64,000 nt of DNA from Campanula takesimana. Lineage: Eukaryota > Streptophyta > Magnoliopsida > Asterales > Campanulaceae. Positions 1 through 11,451 of this stretch are shown here, piece after piece. The stretch spans positions 124,001 to 188,000 of the forward strand of contig JAOWBW010001581.1 of NCBI GenBank assembly GCA_026119855.1. Direction: 5' to 3'. How positions within the stretch are numbered: the first letter of the stretch is position 1; every line of letters starts with the position of its first letter. The notes under the pieces are model-generated. The model saw only the letters and a program-made list of their open reading frames with translations, was not told the DNA's origin and ran no database searches. The position numbers and the translations under genes are program-made.

Positions 1-73
1 TAAATTGAGACGAAGGGAACATCCGAAAAACAAAGTATGAGCTTTCATTTTAAGTGTAGTAATAGTGATGATG

Positions 74-636
74 CACCTAGACGTGTCCATGCCAGTTAAC
101 CGGCGGTTGAAAAGGAGCCGGAGGTCTAACCGTAACCGGACCGGCTAACCGGCTCTAACGGTTAAGGTTAGGCGGTTAATCGGTTCATCCGGTTAAACCG
201 TCTGCCTTTTTCCTTTTTTTTTTTTTTTTTTTTTTTTTAAACTGAAAAATGTCAAAAATGTGACTGAAATCTGGAAATTTAACTGAACAATGTAAAAAAA
301 AAAAAAAAACTGACTGGAAACTTGAAATTTAACATAAAAATGTCAAAAAACTGACTGGAAACTGGAATAAACTGACTGAAAACTGACAAACTAACTGGAA
401 TCGTTAAAAAACTGACTGAAAATCTGAAAATAATTGGAAATTAATGACATTAGCCGGTTCAACTGCCGGTTCAACCGGTTAACCTAACCGACGGTTATAA
501 CCGCCGGTTGATCGGTTTTGAAATATCCTAACCTTAACCGGACCGCCACTTACCGGTTGACATCCGAAACGGTTGGCCGGTTAGCCGGTTTTGACCGGTT
601 AGCCAGTTCCGTCAATTTTTTGGACACGCCTAGATG
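74..636. repeat. Candidate non-autonomous hAT-like element with CCGGTT-rich arms
   Basis: Both ends carry an imperfect 16-bp inverted repeat (CACCTAGACGTGTCCA against CATCTAGGCGTGTCCA, 14 of 16 matching). Inside each end lie blocks of CCGGTT/AACCGG repeats, with an A/T-rich centre containing repeated ACTGACTGGAAA-like units. The terminal GTGTCCA plus subterminal CCGGTT repeats resembles plant hAT MITEs. No clean 8-bp target duplication is visible, so the class and exact ends are uncertain. Confidence 0.45.
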
Positions 637-1150
637 CGCCCTCCGATTAAATGGTGCATTAATTGCAATGCAAACTAATTTATGATTGATGGAACTATAC
701 AGCCTAGGATTCTCTAATCAATTATTAAAGGCATGATCTTAACCACGAAATAATGATTATGATTGACTAATTACATTAGTGACTAGATGTATTCTCTCGC
801 GTGGATTGCCTCTATTACATTCCCTTTTTTCTTAATTATAGTAACTAGATGTAATCTCTTGTGTGAATTGCCTCTCTTACATTGCCATTTTTCTTGCCCA
901 CTTTATGAAACTCAATTATTATCCCACTCATTTTATTTTTCTCGGAGCTGATTTGTCAATTTTTTTTTTTTAAATATGGTTTTGAATCGTTTGATAGAAG
1001 GCATGAACTAAGAAGTAAACCGGAGTAATTTTTGAGATTTTGAAGTTGGTACAGCAGCACGCACAGAATGGCATGATCTTGCGAGAGGAGCAAAAAATGA
1101 TAAGGCATTCAACATAATTAAGCTCTTAATTTGAAACACTTAAAAAATTA
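637..1150. other. AT-rich intergenic stretch
   Basis: No gene or clear element is seen. Positions about 780-880 contain two similar copies of a TCTCTCGCGTGGATTGCC-like segment (about 787-815 and 853-880), a short imperfect local duplication. Confidence 0.5.
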
Positions 1151-1858
1151 AGCTTGTTTGGTAAGGGAAATTTTAATCACTTAAATTGTTTTTTTGAAAC
1201 CCAATCACTTAAATTGTTAAGATTATCTTAAAATAAACAATTAATTTTAAGCTAGTATGACAAGTCTTAACAAGGTAAGAGGATGTAAGATAAAAAAAGG
1301 GAATGAGTTCAAACCCACTCATCAACATTTTTGTTTATTTAATGTTACTTTCTTTTGTTCAAATATTTTATTTTTTTCATACAGATTAAAATAAAATTAA
1401 AATGGAATTATTTTTATTTTATAAATTTTGATAATATTTTACTAGAGTATCATAATTAAATTTTATCAATTTTTTTTTTATCAAAGTTTAGTAAAATTGA
1501 TCAAAATAGTGAAGATGAACTTTATTATTGTGGGACAAATGAAAATACCAATAAAAAACTGTTCAAATATTATTATTATCGGTCTAAACAAAAGATAATT
1601 TGACAAATAATATTTTTGAACTATAATTGTTTATTTTAAGAAATATGACTATTTTTGTTTGAGGATAAATAAAAAGAATAATCAAATGAAAGAGATGTGA
1701 CTAATTTTTGAGTGTTTGTTTACAATTTTGAATAAATTCAGATGTATGTCGTACCAAACAAATTGAAGTCTTACAAAATTCAGCAACTTAATGATTTCAA
1801 AGCTTAATTTTCAGTTCTACATTTTCAGAGCTTAATTTTCAGCTTTACCAAACAGGCC
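1151..1858. repeat. Candidate hAT-type MITE with TGTTTGGTAA ends
   Basis: The left end reads GCTTGTTTGGTAAGG and the right end, on the other strand, GCCTGTTTGGTAAAGC. Both are followed by similar GAAAATTAA-rich arms. GGGCCTGTTTGG is a common terminus of plant hAT MITEs. The interior is AT-rich and non-coding. No target duplication was established. Confidence 0.4.
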
Positions 1859-1903
1859 CTCTGTGTTCGACTCTAGTAGTCGGGCATCGTCATCCACGGA
1901 CGA

Positions 1904-1989
1904 TCGGACTGTACAAGGAAGCAAGGCGGTAATCTTTCGGAGGCAGTCGGACTGTACAAGGAAGCAAGGCGGTAATCTTTCAGAGGCAG
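1904..1989. repeat. 43-bp tandem duplication
   Basis: A 43-bp unit beginning TCGGACTGTACAAGG is present twice head to tail with a single G/A difference. It lies in a GC-richer island (1863-2050) that stands out from its AT-rich surroundings and could be a fragment of an LTR or a captured gene. Its origin is not recognised. Confidence 0.8.
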
Positions 1990-2114
1990 TAGCAACGAGC
2001 TAGGTAAAGATCAACGTTCGGGCATTCTTCACGAGGTAATCCGCAAACTCGAATGTGTTATTTGCTAACACTTTATTTTCTCTAACAGTCTGTACAATTT
2101 TTCACTCCCTCAAC

Positions 2115-2345
2115 TCCAGAAAGTTAATTCCTTTTTTTTCATTGTTATTATTAATAAATTTTGAGCAATAATTTAAGCTATTTTTAATTATATTAATCAA
2201 AATTTACAACTTGTATATGATACACATTATAAATAATATCAATATTAATTTTTAGATATTTATTAAGATAATCAAAAATAACTTAAATTATTGCTCAAAC
2301 TTTATTCGTAATATAAATAAATAAAAAAAAAAAACTTTTCAAAAT
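2115..2345. repeat. AT-rich foldback MITE
   Basis: The two halves are imperfect inverted copies. The left contains AATAAATTTTGAGCAATAA and the right its complement near 2285-2320 (AAATTATTGCTCAAACTTT). Half of the same element recurs near 21500-21600. Non-coding. Confidence 0.55.
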
Positions 2346-2599
2346 ATAGGTGGAATTGTACATTTAAAATTAGACCTCCTAGCAAAGTCTATTAACATGA
2401 ATGGAGATTATACCTTTATAGACTTTTTGGGAGGATTTGTTTTGAATTTCGAATATGCAGTGGGACCCTGCTAGATAGCGATCCAAGTTTTGGCCCTCAG
2501 TTCGCGAATATTACCAAACTTGAATAATAATTTGGGCAAATGCATGCATCTTAATTTAGACTTTACACAGTTACAGTTGTAACTGTATAAAACGAATGG

Positions 2600-2857
2600 T
2601 TACTAATTCATCATGTTCAAATTTTATTTTAAGAAACATTTGAAAATTTTTACGTTTCATATAATTTGGTGGCAAAAATTTGTTATGTAATCTTATTTTT
2701 AAATATTTAGTTTTGCAACTATAAAGAGACTAGTGAAAGAAAAAAATCATAAAAAAAAAAAAAAGCCGAGACCAAGTTTTATCTAAAAAAAAGTCATTCA
2801 TTTTAGTACAAAAAATTATTGAAAAAAATGAACATTCATTTAGAGACAGGAGGAGTA
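2600..2857. repeat. Degenerate copy of a 250-bp Stowaway-like MITE
   Basis: The interior (a TTTTGCA..TATAAAGAGAC block, then ACATTCATTTAGAGACAGGAGGAG at the right end) matches the better preserved copies at 8547-8789, 24486-24745 and 49746-49994. The left terminus has lost the CTCCCTC motif. Confidence 0.6.
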
Positions 2858-3285
2858 AAGTTTATGCAACGGAAGAAGTTATAATGCAAAAATAGAATGA
2901 TCTGTAATTCTCTATCACTAGTAATTTAGCCCGTGCTCCACACGGTAATGGATTGGGAGCACATAAGAGAATGGGATGACAACGAATCAAGTTCAATAAG
3001 AAAATGAGATACACCTAGCAAATGACAACTTGAAATTTTATAGTAGGAGAAACTTCTCCCTTTTTACCCATGTCTTTGAGAAGTTATCTATTTGAATTTC
3101 ATTATAAGAAATGGGGATGACTTGCAAGCCAATAACATTGAAGTATGAGGAGAGTGAACAATCAAAAATCTTTTCGATAACGTTTAAGCCGTTTATCAAA
3201 AATCAATGAGACCATTCATTTATGTGTAGAGATTCAACTTAATATAACATATTTGGTTTATTTTTAGATGAACGTAAACTCTAAT

Positions 3286-3620
3286 CACTACAAAAAAAAA
3301 AACACTCTTATTAGGACGGCTAAATGTCTCATTAAGTTGCCTTTAATTTGCCTATGAAACCGTCCCTAGTTGTATTTGAGACACTAAGGGTCTCATTAAG
3401 TTGGTGTCACAAATACTTTTAGGACGGTTAATTTAGTCTCTATTTTGCCAAAAATATACTTGGTTGTGAAAAAAATTGAGACTACTTTAGTTCCCGTCTC
3501 AAACTAGTGTCCTTAATTGAACTCCCAACATCTTTTGCTGTCTCAAATAGTGTCAAATTGAGACACTTTAAATGTCTGTTTCAATATATATGGTTTCTAA
3601 AAGTCATTTTTTCAGTAGTG
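3286..3620. mobile_element. CACTA (En/Spm) MITE, 335 bp
   Basis: The termini are CACTACAAAAAAA and, inverted, CACTACTGAAAAAA, with a 3-bp target duplication AAT on both sides. Terminal CACTA and a 3-bp duplication define the superfamily. The interior shows repeated GAGAC(A/G)-type subterminal motifs and no transposase. Confidence 0.85.
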
Positions 3621-4099
3621 AATGGTTCATTCATTGAAGATTTTGTTATACATTCAATGTAAATTTCATGATCCTTAACATGTTCTCAACCTTTGAAATT
3701 TTATAACCTATAATTGTAACTGAAGTGGTAATTGCTTAAGTCATAATAATTTGATTTTGTTAATTTAGTGTTATGGATTATCAATATGACTATTGGAATT
3801 CCTTCAAAATGTAATAATATATTAAAATTAATTATTAACGAACAAATGATTGCTCACAATAAATTTAGTATTAACTTTTGACCTTTCAATTCTCTATTCT
3901 AGATTATATATACGAGTATTGCATCTATAGAAGATGCCTATAAGTAGAATTAGTCTTTTATAGTATTTTAAAATAACAAATTAAAGATAATAGTATCCTA
4001 TATAGTTACTAATAAAATTAGCTAATACTATTAGCTAAGAATGAGAAAAATGAATAACCTCTTAGTTGTAGGGCCAATGCTGACATGACTTCATGAGAC

Positions 4100-4405
4100 G
4101 TAAGATTTGATTAATTAATATTATTAATAGTAATAGTTAATATATATAACAACTATTGTAATCAACTAATAATATTAATAATAAAAGTTAACTTATATAG
4201 TACTACTATTATGGTTAACTAATGTTATACATAGTATTAGTTAACTTATATATATAGTAACCATAATAGTTAACTAATACTATTACTGGTAATAGTTAAC
4301 TTATATAGTAACTATTATCATTAACTAATACTATTAATAGTAATAGTTAACTTATATAATAACTATTATTGTTAACTAATACTACTAATAGTCATAGTTA
4401 ACTTA
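4100..4405. repeat. AT-rich minisatellite, left part
   Basis: A unit of roughly 50 bp, built from TTAACTAATACTATTAATAG and TAATAGTTAACTTATATAG blocks, is repeated several times with small changes. The array continues after the Mutator-like insertion (5686-5830), and the same unit forms the body of the Helitron at 50002-50619. Confidence 0.85.
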
Positions 4406-5685
4406 GGGCAAATTTGTTTCAAAGTTGCAATGATCATCCCTATAATTTAAATTATCTCACTATGCCCCTAGCTCTTAACGAATGTTTAAAAAGGACCAAA
4501 ATATGTTTACCCACATCATTATCCTGGGATTGCATGCACTGTAATACCACCCACAAAATCCCCAAATTTCAAAGATCTTGACGATGGCCAACAAACCCAA
4601 TCCCTAACCGCTTCATTCCAATGGGTGATGGGTGCCGGAGATCGACGACCTCCATCGAGTCCAAAAGGTCCTCCGCCCCTGTCACTCACCCTCCATGAAA
4701 AGAAATCCATCCTACCCGCTAGTCCGACCGCCGCTCTTCAAATCTTTCTCCCCCGCCGTCAAGAGCTCGCCGTCCTCCACTTTAGAGCCATCCCTTTCAT
4801 CCCTCTAATTCCTCTCCACACCCATCACCTAGCTTGAACCTTCTACTGGATTTTCCATGGCTGCAGTTCCTAGTCTATGTTATTAGTCATGACAGCAGCC
4901 ACCAAGATTCAAGCAATAATCAACAGATGAACAACATTGTCAAGTTTATCCGCCGCTACTCTCATCACAATCGAATTGATTTAGTGAACCAAGGTTTTCT
5001 TTCTTCTGAAAAATCGACGAGATTGGGAAATTTGACGGAGATTGGGAAATTTGATCTCATAGGGAATTTCACCAATTTCTCTAAACATTTACATGTCGTT
5101 TTTTTTCTTGCTTGCGGCCCCGGGAGTAAGTTTGAATTTGAATCAAACTTTGCTGAGTCCAATTTTTTCATTTACAGATGGGACTCAAATTCAATATGTG
5201 AGAGAGGGGTATATGGTTGTTGTCTTTTTATTTTATTTTTTTGCGTGTGTGGCTGATTCATGAAGGAAACTGTCGGATTTGGGTGGTGGATGTGGCCGGA
5301 GAAATGGTGGTGATGAGAAAGTATTTGTGTCATTTGATAACAAACTGACATTTATTTGAGAAAAGTAGAAAAAAATATTGCTTTATAAACATAATTTTAT
5401 TTTAGCCCTTAATAATTTAGATATTATTGTTTTTGCCCCTTTATTGTTTTGATATTATTTTTTGGAGGTAAGTGGGATAATTTAAATTGTAGGGGTGATC
5501 ATTGCAATTTTGAAAGAAGCTTGTTGCTTTTTTCATCCATTTTTGTTAAGTTTTTGACGGGCTAACAAAAATTACACCCGATTGCAACAAAAAGACATAT
5601 TCAGCAACTAAATTGTAACAAACACAAATTGGATAACCAATTGAAACTTCACGACAAACTCAGGTAACTAAATTACAATTTGACC
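4406..5685. mobile_element. Mutator-like element (1280 bp) with GC-rich, gene-like interior
   Basis: The element starts GGGCAAATTTG and ends, inverted, GGTCAAATTG. It is flanked on both sides by the 9-bp sequence GTTAACTTA, as expected for Mutator-like elements. A second inverted pair (TGCAATGATCA.CCCCTA.AATTTAAATT at about 4427 and 5470-5507) lies further in. The middle, about 4519-4840, is GC-rich with short open frames on both strands, unlike anything around it, so it may be captured host DNA (Pack-MULE). No transposase is seen and the captured fragment was not identified. Because GTTAACTTA is also part of the surrounding minisatellite, the target duplication alone is not decisive. Confidence 0.6.
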
Positions 5686-5830
5686 GTTAACTTATATAGT
5701 AACTATTATTATGATTAACTAATACTATTAATAGTAATAGTTAATTTATATTGTAACTATCATGGTTAACTAATAGTATTAATAGTAATAGTTAACCTAT
5801 ATAATAACTAATATCTTTAACTAATGCTAT
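5686..5830. repeat. AT-rich minisatellite, right part
   Basis: Continuation of the array at 4100-4405 on the other side of the Mutator-like insertion. Units contain TAATACTATTAATAGTAATAG and GTTAACTTATAT. Confidence 0.8.
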
Positions 5831-6153
5831 TAGCTAATAAAAAAAATACAAAAAGTCATTTAAAATTTAGGGTGGTGATGACATGATTTTACCAAAAGCA
5901 AGCATTAGCCAAGACATGTCTACATGGCGATTCCACAACCCTCCGCCTCAACTTTTAATATATACATAGATTTACAATTAGTGACTGTTTTCATCTCACA
6001 CTCCACTTACTTAAGGCACTTAATGAATGTTTATTTTTTTAAAAAATAAATAAATAATGCTCTCTATTAAGCATAGATTGATTTTTTTAATATACATTTA
6101 AGGCGAAGGTAGTAGTATTATTGGAGTCTCAATCGTTATAGAGTTTGTTAAAT

Positions 6154-7100
6154 GACAAATTCTTATACACAACCGTTGCACACGGTGCAACGGGCCAAAC
6201 CCGTGGGTCAACCCACTCAAACGGCTTTTGTCCAACGGTCCAAGGCGTTGTCCAGCGGTTCAAGGCATTATCCATCGTTATTACCCAGCGGTTCTTCTTA
6301 AAACTGGTCCATCCATTTGTCCAGCGGTTAAAAAAAAAAATCTCCAAAAACTTTAAAATGCTATATCTTGAGTTTTATAAGTCGGAAAAAATATTTAAAA
6401 ATACCGTTGTGTTCGTCTCGACGAGACGAATAAAACTACATAGGTTATGATATGGTTTGATTTTTTTTAAAAAAAAACATATTTTTTACACAAAAAAAGT
6501 TTGAGTTGTTCATCAGCTAAGATGTAACACTCTGTTCTGATAAAAGTAACACTTTCATCTTCAAAAGTAACAGTTTCTACTGTTAAAGGTAATAGCAGTT
6601 TTACAAAAAAAAAAAATTGGTTTGCATTTCAATTGTTACTTTCTCAATAAAAAATTGTTACATATCATATATAATGTTACATTTAAGAATATAAACTGTT
6701 ACAATTGAGAAAAAAAATGTTACATTCATTTTTTATAAAATGTAACATTAGTTTTAGTTGTGAATCTTATGTTAATTTTGAGAGAGAAAAATTGTTACAT
6801 TTGAAACAATGAGTGTTACATTCTTTTTATAAAAATTGTTACATTAGTTTAGTTGTCAATCTTTATGTTAACTTTTATTTATTGAAGCAAAATTGTGGTA
6901 CATTTTTTTTAAAACAAGTGTTACATTTGAATAAAAAAAGTGTTACATTTTATTATAAAAGTGTTACTTTTGTTGAAGGAAAAAAAGTTGAGATGGTAAC
7001 AAAAAAAAAAAAAAAATCGACAAAAATAAATAAAATAAAATAAAATAAAAATTGAAAAGCCCGCCGCACGCCATGCGGCGGGTTTACAGGAGAATCCCTC
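6154..7100. mobile_element. Mutator-like element, family X copy 1 (947 bp)
   Basis: A 9-bp duplication TTGTTAAAT flanks the element at 6145-6153 and 7101-7109. The ends are GACAAATTCTTATACAC and, inverted, GAGGGATTCTCCTGTAA. Just inside each end is a GC-rich palindrome (CCGTTGCACACGGTGCAACGG on the left, CCGCCGCACGCCATGCGGCGG on the right). The AT-rich centre has repeated TGTTACATTTGAAAA units that give only low-complexity open frames. A second copy is at 47978-49027. No transposase is encoded. Confidence 0.75.
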
Positions 7101-7194
7101 TTGTTAAATTACTTAATTTACTAACATATTATGAGCTACTCTGTGCACTGTTGAATTCATTTGAAATAAACCCCATATTTTATTAAATCATATA

Positions 7195-8335
7195 TTCCCT
7201 CCGTCCCAGCTCACTTGATACTTATTTTCATTTTGGTCTGTCACAATTTACTTGAAACCTCCCCAAAATAGTCAACTTTTAATAATTTTATATTGAATCT
7301 ACCCTACCACTCATTCTCTCTATTCATTTTCCACCACTCAATTTATTTAACCAACACTACTATTTACCCCACTCATTATCTCTTTTCATTTTCTACCACA
7401 CATTTTTCTTATGTTACTCCCTCCGTTTCAAAGTATCTGTCGCTTTAGACGTTTTCACACATATTAAGAAATGTAATTAATGCATGTTAAGAAGACCCAT
7501 TTGCCCCTAAATAATTCAATTTTCTAGGTGATTAAATGTTTGCATGAGAGATACTTCCACCATCATTAATAAGGATATAATTGAGATAAAAGGGTAAAAG
7601 TGCATTGATAATAGTAAAGCAAAAGATATTTTGAAACTATTTTTTACTCCTAAAGCGACAGGCGCTGGTTGGGCCGACCACCGTGCGTGCGGCTCACCGC
7701 CCCGCCCCTCAAGGCGCGTGAGTCGCATTGTTACAAGTTTTTTTTCCTGATTGGTACACATGTCATGCAACCATTGGTTCTTGCGATTTTCGGATTTATT
7801 TCTCATCCCAATTATCTGAGTTCAATTATTTTATAGTAAAATAATTTGTTTTTTTTTTTGTTTTTTTTCGCCAAAATTCATTAATTTTTCCCCTCTATAA
7901 ATAGATGCAAGTTTCATTTGATTTGGACACCGAAAAAACCCTCTTTTCTCAATATAAATTTCTCAATTATCCTTTATTAACTCTTATTTAAAAAAATTCA
8001 ATATCTTTTTAGTTAAATGGATTCCAATAATAATTATCATCATTTCTCGTATTTATTTAATTGCAATTACAAAAAATTAATTAAGTGTAAAATATTTTTT
8101 TAACTATAAATAATAATAATTATTATTATTTTACTAATTATAAAAATAAAGAATATAAATAAAATAAAAGTAGTGGGGTATAGGATAATGAGTTGGAAGG
8201 TAGTTTAATTTAATTAAACCAAACCATTGTAAAGTATAAAAGTGAAATGGTAGTTGAATTATTAGGTGGAAGAGAGAGAAGATAATGTGGAGTGTTAAAG
8301 TGGTAGTTGAAACTATGGTAGCTGGGACGAAGGAG
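7195..8335. mobile_element. Stowaway-type MITE enlarged by internal insertions
   Basis: TA dinucleotides flank the inverted termini TTCCCTCCGTCCCAGCT and CTCCTTCGTCCCAGCT. The 1.1-kb body is much longer than usual. It contains a second, partial element starting ACTCCCTCCGTTTCAAAG at 7415, whose GTCGCTTTAG arm recurs inverted near 7650, and a short GC-rich patch at 7665-7735 of unknown origin. No gene. Confidence 0.6.
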
Positions 8336-8546
8336 TACATTTCTGGGAGTCTGAATTGTCATAGGTTGTATCACTAACAAAGTGGTCCTTTCTACTTGGC
8401 CAACCAATTGTAGGTTCAATTTCTGTTTGAGTTTATTTGTGTTTTAGATTTAGTAAAGAGATCAATGTAATAATAATTTTAAAGTTAGTATAGATGATAC
8501 TCCTAATAATTAAACTTGTTATAGGGTAATGACTCATTACTTTATA

Positions 8547-8789
8547 CTACCTCTGTCTTTAAATGAGTGTCTAAATTTCATTTTAAAAGATATAATTTTT
8601 TGTACAATTTGGTGGCAAAATTCTTATATAATCTTGTAATCTTCTTTACAAATATTTAGTTTTTGCAAGTATAAATAGACCGGTGAAAAAAAAAAAAAAA
8701 AACGTTTAGGAACAGTTATGATCAAAATGAACACTCAATTTAGAACAAAAATTTCCAAAAAAAGAACACTTATTTAGTGAGAGAGGGAG
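8547..8789. mobile_element. Stowaway-like MITE, 250-bp family
   Basis: TA-flanked ends CTACCTCTGTC and CTCCCTCTCTC on the opposite strand, with AAATGAGTGT and ACACTTATTTAG arms. Related copies lie at 2600-2857, 24486-24745 and 49746-49994. Confidence 0.75.
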
Positions 8790-8999
8790 TAATATGTAAT
8801 GATACCATGGACACAAATGGGCCTAACCTAGTACTAACTGACAAATTATACTCCCTTATCCTAAAGTGATTTTTTTCATTAGCTAGTTTTTATTATCTCA
8901 AAGTATTTTTATAATTGAAGTTTAAATGTGTATAAACATAACATGACTAATAAAACAATTATTTATATTTTTAAAAGTTTGAATAGATAAATGTGTTAA

Positions 9000-10320
9000 T
9001 CTATATATATAATATAAGAGAGTTTTTATGAGATCCCACAATAAGCCACATGGAATTACATGTCATAATTCTATGTGGAATTCTACTTATCACCATCCAA
9101 TAAGCTTGTGACACCTATGTTGACATTGCATCATAATTCAAATTTCAAATTGCTAAAATATAGCAACAAAAATTACTCTTCAATTTAAGACATTTGAAAT
9201 AAATAATTTAGGCATCCATCATATTTACTTAGACTAAAGATGACTGGACACAATTTCCCTTAAATATATTCTAATTTAAATAAAAAAAATCCTAATCCTA
9301 AGTATTTAATATTTTAGGTATAGTATATTTTTATTTCATTAGATCAGATTATATATTTTTTTACATTTAAAAACACAAATAAATAGATGACAAATGAATG
9401 AACAACTCAAGAAAGCGAAATTATACACTTCAAAAAAAAAAAAAAAAAACTTGGCAAATCTCAAAATTAAAATTAACTGAATTTACACATATAACTTTTA
9501 GTCAATATCACAATAAAGATTAACTGAAATTACACACATAAAAATAAAAAAAGGTTAGATTTCCATAATACTTTTTAGAATTTAATTAAACTTTACAAGT
9601 AGATAGAAGGTCGATGAATTTTTTTTTATTTATGTTTGATTTTTTCGCAAACAAAAATAAATCAAATCCAAAAATTAACACAACTAACTTAACGTGTATA
9701 CATCTTTAAAATGAGTAAACCCATAAAAATTCACCCTCCACACTAACCGTTTTGTTCCTCAATTATTTACGTCTATTATAAAATATTGATCTATAACAAC
9801 TCATATTGTTTTATCCCTTATATTATCTTAATAATTAACAATGTAAGCATCATTTTTAGCTCAATTTTTGATAGAATTTCAGATGAGAGTTTCATGAGTG
9901 ATCTTAGAAATACATAATCTGGACATAGAAACAACTCTACACATGAAGAAGGACAAACAGGGGAAGGTATTAGTGATATTGGGAGTTAAAGCAATATAAT
10001 GGAGAAGTGCATCTAAGACATGTTACGATATCGTGGCTCACATCATTGGTGATGAATAGGACATGTAGGTTGGGGAAATTCGCGCCTGGTGACTTGATTG
10101 CTGGTTTGTGGAAGAGGAAGAAGGTGAATATCATCAAGAGTTATTAATAATTTATGTTTAAACTCTTTACTTAAGGTGAATATCAGTTATTAATTACATC
10201 ATCATATTTATGATATTTATCTCATTAAATTTAATTATATTTTAATATGTATTATTATTTATAATCCTTAAGTAATTAATTTTAATATGCTCCATCGAGT
10301 ATCGACGGGCTACTTACTAG
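9000..10320 (+). mobile_element. Non-autonomous Helitron (1321 bp)
   Basis: Starts TCTATATATATAATATAAG after A (8999). Ends with the hairpin CCATCGAGTATCGACGG then GCTACTTACTAG before a T (10321). The 5' part (AGAGAGTTTTTATGAGATCC, AAGCCACATGGAATTA) resembles the B units of the array at 24.9-32.8 kb, so this is a more distant member of that family. No Rep/helicase coding is present. Confidence 0.75.
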
Positions 10321-10921
10321 TATGAGAGTATGAGACAGATGGAGTATGCAATGATACCATGGACACGAATGACTTGAAATGTGTCATGTGATAATGATGT
10401 ATGAGATGGAAGAAAAATGGAAATGTGAAAAAATCCAGAAAAAAAAAAAATACGGTTTACAAAATTAGGTTGAGCTAGGCCTTATGAGAAGCCCAATAAG
10501 AGGACAAAGACAAAGAGGGTCCATATCAATAATACAAACATGTTTCAATGATCCATGTGACATTGTTGTCCTCTCTTTAACCTTTGGATCATAGTCCCTC
10601 CCTTCCCATTGAAGTTCTTGATTGGTTCAAAAATGAATGGTACTCTTTCCAGAAAATAATAAGGAGCAATGTTAGGCATAAAAGAAGGTCACAAAATCTT
10701 GCTTACACAATGAGTTAATGATATTTTATTGGTTGTATCGATAGTGGACCCGCCACACTCTAATTAAAAACACCAATAAAATCATTACACCTAGGATTTT
10801 GTGAGCAAAATTTTGTCACTTTTCTTTTTCAATTATTATATAATTGTTAGTTTTTTAGATAAGAAAATAATTTTATAGCACTTTGCAATAATGTTATCGA
10901 TGAATGAATAATTACAACATA
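10321..10921. repeat. Intergenic stretch with a small foldback element (about 10671-10829)
   Basis: No gene. The arms around TCACAAAATCTTGCTTACACAA and, inverted, TTTTGCTCACAAAATCCTAG form an imperfect foldback. The central TGGACCCGCCACACTCTAATT part recurs inverted near 38960-39000, which supports a dispersed MITE. Confidence 0.5.
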
Positions 10922-11451
10922 CTCCCTCCGGCCCAAAATACTTGTAGTTCTAGCACTTTACACACATATTAAGAAAAACAATCAGTGGCGAAGCTAAGGC
11001 TTAGCCATGAGGGTCAGCCGACCCCCTTAAATTTTGAAACGTGTCAATTTTAGTACTTAAAAAAAAAAAACATTTTACTACTAAAATTATTAGATTATAA
11101 CATTTTGACCACCTTAATTTTGATAATAAATTGCACTAAAATATCATACTAAATTTGTATACCTCCATTATCATCGTTATCTCTAAAGCAACTTCGACCC
11201 CCTTGTCGAAATTTTCTGGCTTCGCCACTGAATACATATCAAATAGACTAAGTTACCTTTTGAATAGTTCAACTACCTAGACAATTAAATGATTTTACAG
11301 TCACAACTACATGTAATAAATAAGGGCAGTCTAGAGAAATTGTGCTAATGTTTTATGGGAAACTGTAAAACTGCAAGTATTTTGGGATAAAATTTTCATC
11401 CTATAACTATAACTTATAACTATAACTGCAAGTATTTGGGGACGGAGGGAG
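10922..11451. mobile_element. Stowaway MITE interrupted by a hAT MITE
   Basis: TA flanks on both sides. Termini CTCCCTCCGGCCCAAAATAC and, inverted, CTCCCTCCGTCCCCAAATAC, both continuing TTG(T/C)AG. Removing the inner hAT element (10983-11230) leaves a typical-sized Stowaway. Confidence 0.8.
10983..11230. mobile_element. hAT-type MITE (248 bp) nested in a Stowaway
   Basis: Perfect 12-bp inverted termini CAGTGGCGAAGC, the usual hAT terminus. The interior holds CGACCCCC(T)T motifs on both arms. The flanking 8-mers (AAAACAAT and AATACATA) do not match, so the target duplication has decayed. Confidence 0.75.

Larger units (their letters stand above)
2918..5970 (-). mobile_element. Non-autonomous Helitron (3053 bp), host to other transposons
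   Basis: Read on the minus strand, the element begins TCTATGTATATATTAAAAG directly after an A. It ends with a short GC hairpin (CCGTG..CACGG) followed by TAAATTACTAG and a T. A 5' TC, a 3' hairpin plus CTAG, and insertion between A and T are the Helitron signature. No Rep/helicase gene is present, so it is non-autonomous. Its interior is an AT-rich minisatellite, a CACTA MITE (3286-3620) and a Mutator-like element (4406-5685). The first 200 bases and the minisatellite match the smaller plus-strand Helitron at 50002-50619. Confidence 0.75.
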
